Origin: Nilaparvata lugens
Taxonomy: Eukaryota > Arthropoda > Insecta > Hemiptera > Delphacidae
NCBI RefSeq assembly: GCF_014356525.2
Contig: NC_052504.1
Coordinates: 63,728,086-63,792,085, forward strand
Direction: 5' to 3'
Length of the DNA: 64,000 bases
The notes below the pieces were generated by a model. It ran no database searches. It had not been told where the DNA came from and saw only the letters and a program-made list of their open reading frames with translations. This document shows, in pieces, positions 34,401-46,400 of the stretch (within the stretch, counting starts at the first letter, position 1; every line of letters begins with the position of its first letter). The position numbers and the translations under genes were made by a program.

Positions 34401-37400
34401 ACTAGCAAACAGATATTTTACAATAAATGAATTGATCACTCACTGTAACAACGAGATCTTTTGGCAGTTCCGTTCATATCTCGTTGTCACAGTGAGTGAT
34501 TAATTCATTTATTGTAAAATATCTGACTGCTAGTCGTTTTTTCTAAAAGCAAAAAGTGATTTAATAATAAGCAGTTCGTGATGGAAAACAACATTGAAGA
34601 ACTTATATGCTCATGCTCAAAATACTTTCTTGAATACCGTATGCCATAAATTCAAATTCCAGTAAACGAATTATTTTATTTTTAAGCATCAGATTAATAT
34701 ATTCGTATGGTCGGGGGGAAAAAACATAGTAGGTACTTTCCTCACTAGTAAAGAGTCATCAAGAAAAATTAAAATTATATGCTTGCCAGTTGAGTAGCTT
34801 TGTCAATAAATAAATACATAAATAAATAAAAATAAAGTTACATGAAAACACTATGGACCGGTTTCCGAGCTCAGGATCTATAAGTTCTGGACTTACAGAG
34901 TCCAGGACTGAAATAAGCTCTCGGGTCTAAATTGACTTTCTGAGTCACGATTTTATCTTCTAAACTCCAGATTCTATTAAGTTCTCGACTAATCCAAATA
35001 ATTTTGGTAATCCATGATATCTATTTGGCTTTTTATCTACTCCAAAACAATAACTGAATTGTGTTTGCTCAGTTAAGTCTAGAACATGAATTTAAACCCT
35101 ACTCCAGTCGAGGGTTAAAATCACGCTGTTCTAAGTCCTGGACTTGACGATTTTTGATAAATCCTTGACTCAGAACTAGGCGAGAATCTAATTCAAGTGC
35201 TGGACTTATAAGCCCTTCACTCAGAAAGCGAAATTATAAACTCCAGGGTCTAACATGATCTCTAAACTCCAGAGTCTATTTAAGTCCTCAACTACGTTAA
35301 CGCTATGACTCGGAAAGCCAATTTTCTGACTCCAGAGTTTAAAGCCAGTTAAAGTCTAGAACTTAGCTAAATCCCGAGCTCGGAAACCGGCCCTATATAA
35401 ACGTTTAGATTGGCACTTCCAGGTCACTCAGCCACTGGAGAGCATCTGGACTAAGAGTGAGGAGACCTGCAGCATCAGATTTATTCATCCAAAGAATAGT
35501 AGCCTACAATAACAGAAGAATCAGTATCATATCATCAAAACATAGTACTTTTACAGACATATATGATTTAACATAATGATAAGGGTCTTTTATATGAATG
35601 AATAAAACAAAAAAACGCCTCGAGGCCTAGACTGTTTGGTGTGCATAAATCTTAAAACCAGATTTAAGAACTAGAAGTAGATGGGTGATTTGATGCGACC
35701 GACCGGTCTCCAAATATTACAAATTTACTGCTACAATGACATAAAATAGAAGAATCAAAATGGACTTCACAAAATTGAGTAATTATATAAAATTTATAAA
35801 ATACACTGAACACTAACTTTAGCATATGGAGCTCACCTCTAAATCGATATGGGTGTGATGATGAATGATAAAATTTATTTCACATATAGCAATTCCACGG
35901 GAAAACAGATATATACAAATACAAAGTATACGCATATACTAATTCAGTACGTTATATTAGTCTTTATGAATATATATTTGAGAAAGGAAAAAACTTGGTT
36001 GAAGAGAATAATACCTGTACATATATGAAAACTATATGCAGATATAATGGCATGGAATATTAATGAATAGCCTACATCAGGTTGAGTAATGTCAGGGATA
36101 TGAAAAAATATTAGTATCTTTCAATTGAATGAGGTACTCCTCCGCTTCTCTAAGGAATTTTTGTTTATGATCTAATGGTTTTATTGGAATAGGAAGTAAA
36201 TTATGGGCTGGTTTCCGAACTCGGGATTTAGCTAAGTTCTAGACTTTAACTGGCTTTAAACTCTGGAGTCAGAAAATTGGCTTTCCGAGTCAGAGCGTTA
36301 ACATAGTTCAGGACTTAAATAGACTCTGGAGTTTAGAGATCATGTTAGACCCTGGAGTTTATAATTTCGCTTTCTGAGTGAAGGGCTTATAAGTCCAGGA
36401 CTTGAATTAGATTCTCACTTCTTTCCGAGTCAAGGATTTATCAAAAATCGTCAAGTCCAGGACTTGGAACAGCGTGATATTAAACCCTCGACTGGGGTAG
36501 GGTTTAAATTCATGTTCTAGACTTAACTGAGCAAACACAATTCAGTTATTGTTTTGGAGTAGATAAAAAGCCAAATAGATATCATGGATTACCAAAATTA
36601 TTTGGATTAGTCCATCTGAATTCATAATTTATAGTTTTCAAGTTCATTTTGGAATATAAATTGTATCAGAATTATGTGTAAAAAACTAACATCAATTTTA
36701 CGAATGACATAACCTGAAAATGTTCAAGCGAAATAATACAAGGATTGCCTTGGAATTTATATTCCAATCTGAATGTTATTAATCAATGTCATATTCAACA
36801 TATTAATAATAATAAATTATCTCCATTTTTTTCAAAACAAATAAGTTTTCAAACTCAATAGCCTAATGAAATGTTTATTCCAAAATCACTGGTTAGGATC
36901 AATGATTGTTAGAGCCAATGAGGTGGACTTCTAAACACGTTACTTAGTAGCTCAGAAAATAAAATTGTTACCTTTAAAGGCATCTCGTTTGGGTATGGCG
37001 GGTTCACAGTGGACTGTAAGAGCGGTCTCCTCGTTCTGGTAGGCGGCAACACGTACAGATAATCAGGATTCACTTGCACTGGCGATGATGAATACATGGG
37101 CCCATGTCGTGGCGAAGAGATTACACAAAGAAGATCCAAATCTAGATATTTAGCGGAGTACTCTAACAAGAACTTTTCCTAACTAGTCGCGGTAGTAGTT
37201 TAAATTCAAACAAGCGAAGCGGTAATACATTTATGACTTCTTTAAAAAGAGAAACAACCGTGAAGCGTCAGGGCACCAAGCTTCCTCAAGCAGTTACAAA
37301 TCGGAAGAGAGCTGGTAAGCAAAAAGGCAGGGGAAAACAGGGAGAACAGTGCCAACTACATATAGAACTAAGCGATCTTAGAGTGGCTGATGGCAGTGGC

Positions 37401-40400
37401 ATGCTAGACGGCCGTGGGTGAGCGCGGTCGATTCAAATGGCTTGGCCCATACATACTCCCCCCCAAAAACGAACAGTTTTTAAATTGGGTGAAGCAGCAA
37501 CAAACATTGTACATTGCGGCAGGGCGGTTGGCAATAACTAGATGGCGATGGGTCTGCGGTCTTGAATACAGTGAGCGGAGAAGTCCAGAGCGATGTGGTG
37601 TGAACACGGGAGCGTGATGTGAAGACAAGCGGGGTGGCACAGCACAAGTTGTGGAATGCGTGGAATGCGCGTAGACATGAACTGTGGTGCGGTCATAGAA
37701 ATGGAGCGAAGCGTCAACAGAGGTGCGGTCATCAAAACAGTTAAGTGGAGCAAAGCAGCAAACAGCGGTGCGGTCATCAGGATGTTGCAGCAGAGTGGAT
37801 AACACAAGGCGGCGATAACGAAGCGACGTGGACAGTCACAGGTTATGCGGGTAAAACCAAACTATTTACAATAACATTGTTAGATTGTTCTAAATGAGGC
37901 AGTGAGTCGGAGGCCGCAGAAGGCGGAGGCGGCAGAGCGGAGCGGCGGGAGGCGGCAGATCGGAGGCAGCGGGAGGCAGCAACTCAGAGGCGGCAAAAGG
38001 CGGAGGCGGCAGAGCGGAGCGGCGGGAGGCGGCAGATCGGAGGCAGCGGGAGGCGGCGAGTCGGAGGCGGCAGAGCGGAGCGGCGGGAGGCGGCAGAGCG
38101 GAGCGGCGGGAGGCGGCAGATTTGAAAGGCAGTGCCACAACATACCTTCCTTCAGAGGTGCGATAAGTAGTGGATTGGTACAGTTTCTCACACGACTCTT
38201 CTTTGGGCGGTGACTCTTTTCGAATGGGGATGGCATCTTCGGTTTCCCAAAATTTGTTCATGACAGTGTTGAGCTGTGCTTCCTGTGCAAACATAGTGCA
38301 AATGAGCTGCATTTCGTTGAGCGGTGTGGGCAAGTCCTCAATATTTAATCTACCACTTAAAACGTAACCAAAGATTGTGGCAAAGGCGGCAGGGTTACCA
38401 GGAATAATGAATTTTCTGCGGATATAAAGATGTTGGAGTATAAATCGGCACCAATCAGTAGGTCGATTTCAGCAGGCTCATCAAAATTAGGATCAGCAAG
38501 GTTCAGATGCGCAAATGAAAGTGCAGGGGTGAAGTGGAAAGACAGGAAGATTGCCAGCAATTTGATCTAATACAAGAGCTTCGGTAGAAAGAGCAATATC
38601 AAATTGAGGTTCGGACAATATTCTTAACTGCACGATGCCTTTGACAGATGTCCTTTTTTCAGAGATTCCATTCAGTTGGATTTGAGCGGGCACAACAACT
38701 AAACCCATTGCGGTGGCGGCTCGGGTGGTGATAATGGAGCGCATGGAACCAGAGTCCAACACAGCACGCAACAAGAAGGGTTGATTGTATTGGTTCAGGA
38801 CTGTAACGACAGCGGTTCCAAGTAAAGCAGATGCATGTACGGCCTTCACCTGAGTGCAGCCACTGAAAGTGTGTGGTATAGAAGATAGAGAACTGTTTGT
38901 TACATATTGTGCACTGGAGGAAGGGCTTGAACTTACGGGCGGAGATGCACAACTGTTGACTGGCGGCGAACTAGGAGGCAGATTAGAGCTGATAGCCAGG
39001 TTTGGTGCGCTGCTAGAAGGTGCATGATAAGAGCTTACTGGCGGTTGCGGTGGGGCAGCGGCAAAAGTCGGCACAGGTAGCGGGCTGAAACGAGGAGGAG
39101 GCGCATGGTGCGCGGCGTTTTGGCTAGAACCGGTATGCGGGCGTCCATATTGATTTGGTGCTTGGTGTGGCTCAGCAAACCGATGTTCAGAGCGTTGTTC
39201 TTTAAAAAGTAATGATTGAAGATTATTAGCATTATTGCACAGAAGCGTGATGGTGATTAGAGTGGCAGTTCTTGCAGCAAATCGTTGAGTTGCAATTCGC
39301 TTTCAGGTGAGACCCTAGGCAAACAAAGCACCCTTTGTGTTGCTTTACAATTTGATTGCGTTTGGATACTGATTCTCTTTTGAAAATGTCGCATCTATAC
39401 AATTGATGTCCTTCTGAACAAAGAACACAAATGCCACCACTGATTGGATACCCAGTTTTAGTTGAAGAGAAGGGCTGCTTTCTCTGTTGATAATTACTTG
39501 TGCTAGGTTCAGCTTTAACATAAATGGGATCTACATGTTCAATGCTGGCGCTAATTACTTGTTCATATTTGTGGGTTAGTGCGGTCACTTCCAAAGATTT
39601 CTCTTGACTAGCCACAAAACTCAATAAACGGTCAAAGGTGGGAACTTGATCATCTGGTACGGATTCTTCAAATTTGGTGCGGACAGAAAGCGGTAATTTG
39701 CGAATGCACATCATGGTAATCAAAAAATCAGCTTGGTTCAGGTTCATGTTAAATAGCGATCATTTGGCTGAGTTGAGCTCGATAGAAAATTTTTTCAAAG
39801 TTTCAGCCAGAGTAGTAGAAGGAACAAAGGTATCAAATTTATTATATAAACTGTATGCTTGATACCGGATATTGTTGTATCGTTTGTGCAAGCTGTCATA
39901 GGCAGCTTTGTAACATTCAGCGGTGTTGGCGTAATTTTGAACCAAGATCAAAGCGTCACCACTTAAATATGAAGTTAGAATATGGTATTTGGCCTCACTG
40001 GAATAGTCTTTACTGGTGTGAACAGCAGCATCAAAAACATTTTTGAAAACATTCCATTCATGAGGTTCGCCTGATAATGTAGGTATCTGCAACTGAGGTT
40101 TCACAAAATTATTAATTGGCAGTTCATTAGCGGTAACAGCAAGTTTAGGAATGGTATCAACCAGCTTGATACTATCAAATCTGGTTTGGAATTTGATTTG
40201 CAGTTCAGCAAACTCCAAGATAACTTCCTCAGATAGCGACTCTTTATCTGTTGCCTCATATTCACTCATTAATTTATCAAATTTTTTATCCAGACCAAAA
40301 TAAAATTCACTACAAGTCATAGGTACTTGTTCATTGTACTTATCAGCTAGAGAAGATATCGATTGGTGCAACCTTCTTAGCTTATTCAATAATGGAAAAT

Positions 40401-43400
40401 TCGACGCCATGGTTGTTATGAATAATCATACAGAAATAGAAAAATAGGTTACCAGATTGAAATTTACAACCGAAAAAGTTCAGATTAGCGGTCAGAACAG
40501 TTTAAGTTGATGGCCGAAAAAGTTCATATTTAACAAGAAATAGTTCAAGATCAATGTTCAAATCAATAGTTCGTAGATCAATATTCACAATTGATAAAAG
40601 ATAGGTGGTAATTCACTACGTTTAGTGGTAAACACACAGTTAGCGGTAAAAGTTTGTAGCTGACTGTTAGGCACTGAAGTTCAAAACCAAAACAAAACTT
40701 TTTAGGTTATGTCGAACCGGGTGTAAAAGTTTGATAGTTAACAGCTTGATAGTCGATATCATAAGTCACTAATCAATGTTTTCAGATTTCGATACAAGAT
40801 GGTGGTCGAAAGCGTCCGAATTGAAAATTTACGATTTTCCAAGAAAACTCACAAAGAAACTCTCAGAAAAAATTGAAATGAGCGTTTTCACTGTTCGTAG
40901 GTCGCTTTTCCTCCAACATTTGGCTGCGGTGGACCAGGTTTCGTGTTAGAGCCAATGAGGTGGACTTCTAAACACGTTACTTAGTAGCTCAGAAAATAAA
41001 ATTGTTACCTTTAAAGGCATCTCGTTTGGGTATGGCGGGTTCACAGTGGACTGTAAGAGCGGTCTCCTTGTTCTGGTAGGCGGCAACACGTACAAATAAT
41101 CAGGATTCACTTGCACTAGCGATGATGAATACATGGGCCCATGTCGTGGCGAAGAGATTACACAAAGAAGATCCAAATCTAGATATTTAGCGGAGTACTC
41201 TAACAAGAACTTTTCCTAACTAGTCGTGGTAGTAGTTTAAATTCAAACAAGTGAAGTGGTAATACATTTATGACTCCTTTAAAAAGAGAAACAACCGTGA
41301 AGTGTCAGGGCACCAAGCTCCCTCAAGCAGTTACAAATCGGAAGAGAGCTGGTAAGCAAAAAGGCGGGGGAAAACAGGGAGAACAGTGCCAACTACATAG
41401 AACTAAGCCATCTTAGAGCGGCTGATGGCAGTGGCATGCTAGACGGCCATGGGTGAGCGTGGTCGATTCAAATGGCTTGGCCCATACAATGATCAATAAT
41501 AACATAACGTAAAATGAAATGTTTATTCATTCACCTTTCAAAGGTTTTGCTTTGAATAGGCCTACAAAGAAATTGAAACGTATTTTTACAAAGTAGTTTG
41601 GAGAGCATGCTCATTTGAATTGTCCCGCTGTAATCAGCTGTTTCCGTTTTACTATAATGCCAACAATACAACAGTAAAATATTGCGAATTTCCCTCATGT
41701 CAATTTAGACCCGAGATCTTATTTTATTCCTGGACTCTGTAAGTCCAGAACTTATAGATCCCGAGCTCGGAAACCGGCCCTATAAATCTTTGCAGCCAGG
41801 AAGAAATAGTTTTTTTTTAAATAACGTTGAATTTGGTCTTGAGATATTTATATCCAATCTATTTCACATGATATAATTCAGTCCATGTCTTTCACACCTT
41901 CGTTCAGTGCTGGTTCTATCGAGAAACATCTTTAGTAGGTCCCATTTTATAAATAAATTTTGGAATGGCAATATTCTCATCGCTCTAAACAGGGGCCTTG
42001 TATGTTCAACATACCCTGCATTACAAGACATGCGGATGAATGACTATTGCAATTGTAATCAATGGTTTATTGAGTGTTGTATGGTAAGCATCTCCCCAAA
42101 TTGATAACCCATACTGTAGTTTTGAGTCAGCAGAAGCATAGTATAACATTTTCGTTATGTCAAGGGGACATATAGATTTGAGCTTATAAACTCTCTAAAT
42201 TGATCCACCTGCCGATTGGTTTTCCAGTTTCAAATATAATTAAACTAGACGACAGGTCTGCTTCGCTCGTCTGCATTCTTCATTTCAGCTTGCTTCCTCC
42301 TGTCAAATAGCCAAATACAGACCTTCAGGCTCGATTCAATCACTAGTTGACTGAGACCACACAGGAAAACGATGGAAAATGCCGCTTTTGGTCGTATCGC
42401 TGGCGAACTTTTGAAGCTGTTCCAATAAAGAATCTTTAGATCCTAGCTGAGCCTTTCTAGCCAATATGAAGATTTCCCATCCCGAATAAGTTGATATCAA
42501 CCATGCAGCTTATGGTTGAAAAAATTCCTGTCAATGTAATAATATGAATATAATTTCGCACATGAAGTGATTAAGATATGAGAACTATTGTATTAACATC
42601 TAGTTCTTTGAAATAAATAATGTACAGATCTTGAAAAACCTTCATTTCACTCTTTCAAGTTCCAATCTACTTGAAAAATATAAAAGAATGCATTAAAAAA
42701 CTGTAGAAAAGGAACCCTCAAAAGTAGCACCGCTATTTTACCAAACAGAACTTGTGTACCGTATCGAGTCAAAATTTTCAAGTTCAGTCATCACTGAAAC
42801 CCCAATACAGCTCAAAACTACAGAATTTGTAGGATCACATTTTAGTTGAACTGCTGTACCAAATTACAAACTTTTCTATCAATCATTTCTCATAAAATTG
42901 AAAAAAGCAGAAAACGTCAATTTTCGGCAAAATTTTGAAGCCTTTCCAACACAAAATATCTAGAATCTAGCTAAAAATCTGTACCACATATTTTAAAATT
43001 ATCTATCAATTTTGCTCTTGATAAAGCTGAGAAAACGCAAATGAACTCTGGAAACACGCCGATTTTTGTGCATCTTTTGCGCTATTTCAAAATCTTATTC
43101 CCAATACAACAATTTTACCTCGTCAGCTGAGCCTATGCACTAAATTTGAACATTTTTTCTCGATTAGTTCTTGAAAAGTCAAGAAAAAACGCAGAATAAC
43201 GCTGGAAAAAAGATTTTTGGTGCACCTTTGGAAATGTTTTCCAACCCATTCTTAGTGCGGTGCGCCTCTAGGTCAACTGAACATAACTGCCACATTTGAA
43301 TTTATCTGGTGTAGTGGAACTTTAGATCTATTTATTATGAATCAGTGGATGAGTGAGTGAGTAATTGAATGAATAAATCAGTGCCATTTCGCTTTTATAT

Positions 43401-46400
43401 ATATAGATAATGCATTATCAATTACAGGTTGTAATTCCAAGCTCACCAGTCAAAGCAAAAGGTCTTCTACTATCTTGTATTAAGGATGGCGATCCATGTA
43501 TTTTCCTTGAGCCGAAAGTGCTCTACAGAAGTATTACTGAAGAAGTACCTGAAGAGCCGTTTGAATTGCCTTTGGGAAAGGCAGACATCATCCGTAAAGG
43601 TAGCGCAAAGAACTATCCAAATTTAACATTTATTCTTTTAATCCTATCCAGGATGTGAAATCGCACTCATTTTCATCTATAAGAGCCCACAATCTTATTT
43701 ACCAGAGTGATATTAGTGTATTACTTTGTCTGTGCGTTTTTGAAGGAATTGAGAACCTAAAATGACCTTTTGAGAATTATATTTTAATAATCGATTCACA
43801 GTGTTAATCGGTTGAATATTGGCTAATCAGTGAATACTGAATAAAAAAGACTAGGTATTGTCCAATCACAAATCTGTGGCAGGACATCTAGTCTTTTTAT
43901 TCAGTAGGTTATGGATAACTATCACCTTCCACCTTCTCAACTACCTTCTTAGAAAAATAATCTGTGCATGCTTAAAAATCATCTCCGATGATGGGGATCA
44001 ATTGGTAAGTAAATTGTGTCAGGTTTGTGTTTTATTTTATGTATTTTCCTTGACTTTTCTTCAAGAAAACATCAAGGGATACTTGATTGATTGATTGAGT
44101 ACTTTATCTATGTAGATTACGATATATACTGGCTTATACACTTATATACAATAGCTTACAATACAGCAAAATTATAGATGAATTTACATAATATAGACTA
44201 AGAAAATAATTATTTAACTGTACCTATATGATATGAAAAAGTAATTTGTAATATAATAACTATAGATAATTATATTGTTATGCATCTACATAAATTGGCG
44301 GAGCTTTGGACATATCAATGTCCATTCTTCGGAAAGAATATTAAAAATATCCTCTCCACTAATCTGATCTTGATCTGAGAATCTAGGAGGATACAATGTG
44401 AAATTATGTGATACATGTGACAACGATTTCCCAAAGATTTCCTGGAACATCATGATTGTGCTATTAGCCGTTTGCTCTGTTAAACCGTTTTGTTGCAGCA
44501 ATGTTTCTCATTGGTCTGGCCAGAGAATTCGAACTGTAGCACCAAAATCCCAGACTGCAGTTCTGCCAATAGTAGGCTTGTGTTTGCACCAGCGCAGACC
44601 GTCCTTCTGCTTTGGCCTTGTCGTCATAGTTTTCAGTCTGTCTTGTCTCGTCCCCGTTGTTGTGCAAGACCGAATTTGTATTTTGTCATGTAATTTCGAT
44701 CGGAAATTTCTTGTAAATAATTGTTTGAGTGTCATGTGTGTGAATTATGAATATAACAGCGTAAATAGTATTGAATTGAATTAATTTGAATCGGATTTGA
44801 ATTTATAAAGAATCCAGTTTGAGCTTTGTTCAAAACACAGTGCATAGCCTGCAAGTTGAATGCGAAAAGACAGCCCAGAAGCCAGAACCTGTCTTATTCC
44901 CAGATTTCATCCCACCCTGAACCTGATCAAAACACCTAATAAAGGCTTCGAAGGGCAAGTAGTCAAGCTTGGATTAAATCTGGTGAGTTTTTGCTCTTTT
45001 TTTATTGTTCATTAATGCAGAGTTTAACTGTACAAATAACCTGGCTCAAATTGAAGATTTAATTTTGCCCCTTGTTTGTATTTGATTATTTGAATAGTAA
45101 ATTACAGTCCTCTGGTAGCTCCAGCCTGAGCTTTGTTCAGAACATTTCTTGATCCTGCCAGGCCGGGATGAATTTAAATTTGTAATTTATTGATTAATTC
45201 ACACACATTGGATTTAAGCAGTTTCGTATTTGTCCAATGTTGGCATGTTGAGAATGGTCTGATCTATGCTCAACTTAAGTTTGTTGTAGCCTTGTTCTAG
45301 AGCAAGGTTTCTTGTCAATTTGTATTTGTCTGAAATTAAATTTATTTCAGTTAAAATTGTAATTTCCTGAAACTAGGCGCATTGTGCTCTTTTTCTCCGG
45401 AATTTGTTTGTTTGTTGGAATTTGTATTGTCCATTTTTTTTATACATGTTAGTGAAGGTTAATCACCAGCATGATTTTGTTTGTTCAATTCAACAAGTTA
45501 TTGTTTGTTTGTGAGTTGTTGGAAGAACATTATCTTATCATATAGTTTTGTCTTCAGCAGTAACTTACCTTGTGAATTGATAATCAAAGTTTAACTTTGA
45601 TAACTTACTAGTCGTGATTCTTCCTTTCATCTAGTTTTGAACTCATTCTTGTTTTATTGTCTCTGTTTGTATTGTCGGGGCTGAATTGTTTTGTGTATGA
45701 GTTCAAGATGGTACTGCCTAAAATTGACCTTCCGAAATTTGATGGGAACCAGACTCAATGGTCGGTGTTTTATGAACTATTAAAGGCATTGGTACATGAC
45801 AACAAGAGTTTGAACGATCAGCAGAAGGTCCAATATCTTGTAAGTAGACTTACTGGACAAGCAGCAAATATTTGTCGTCATTTGCCACCATTGGCTAACA
45901 ATTATCAAATAATTTGGCAGGCATTATTGACCCGCTATAACGATCCACGGGCGCAAGTTGATGCCTATTTCAAACAAATTTTTGAATTTCGTCCAATAAA
46001 ATCAGAATCAAAGGCAGGTTGTATTGCAATTTTGGATGGGTTTTGCAGTTCAATCAATGCAGTGAAGAGATTGCGACTCACTGATTTGTCAGACTCAATA
46101 TTCCTCTATCATGGCTTGAGATTGCTGGATCCAAGTTCTCGTAGAAATTTTGAATCGGCCGTCCATGCCAACTTATACCGATTATGTCAAATTCATTGAA
46201 AAGCAAATTAAGACTCTTCCTTCTGATGAGAAACAGACTGAATCGTTTAATATGAGGCACAAAAAGGATAATAAATCAAAAGTGTTTGTGGTTCAATCTA
46301 ATGATTCATCTGACGATGCATCTAGTAAAAATCCCAATTGTCTGAAGTGCTCAAAACCGGGTCATCGGTTAGTAGATTGTGCAAGTTTCTTGAAAATGAC

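Larger units (their letters stand above)
36907..41488 (-). mobile_element. BEL/Pao LTR retrotransposon 1, pol-deleted
   Basis: LTRs at 36907-37453 and 40944-41488 begin TGTTAGAGCC and end CCCATACA. Flanking ATGAT copies (36902-36906, 41489-41493) form a perfect 5-bp target duplication. Coding is on the minus strand: gag, zinc knuckles, protease, the first part of pol. Reverse transcriptase, RNase H and integrase are absent. A G-rich polypurine tract (complement of CTCCCCCCC, 37456-37464) precedes the left LTR as expected. By eye the LTRs differ at 14 sites plus a 2-bp indel (about 2.6 percent). It must have moved using proteins made elsewhere, or lost pol after insertion. Confidence 0.92.

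Noticed and set aside
37902..38213. Arg/Gly/Ala-rich + strand frame in BEL/Pao 1
   Set aside because: All frames are open across the GC-rich minisatellite; the + strand frame is antisense to the element and has no support.
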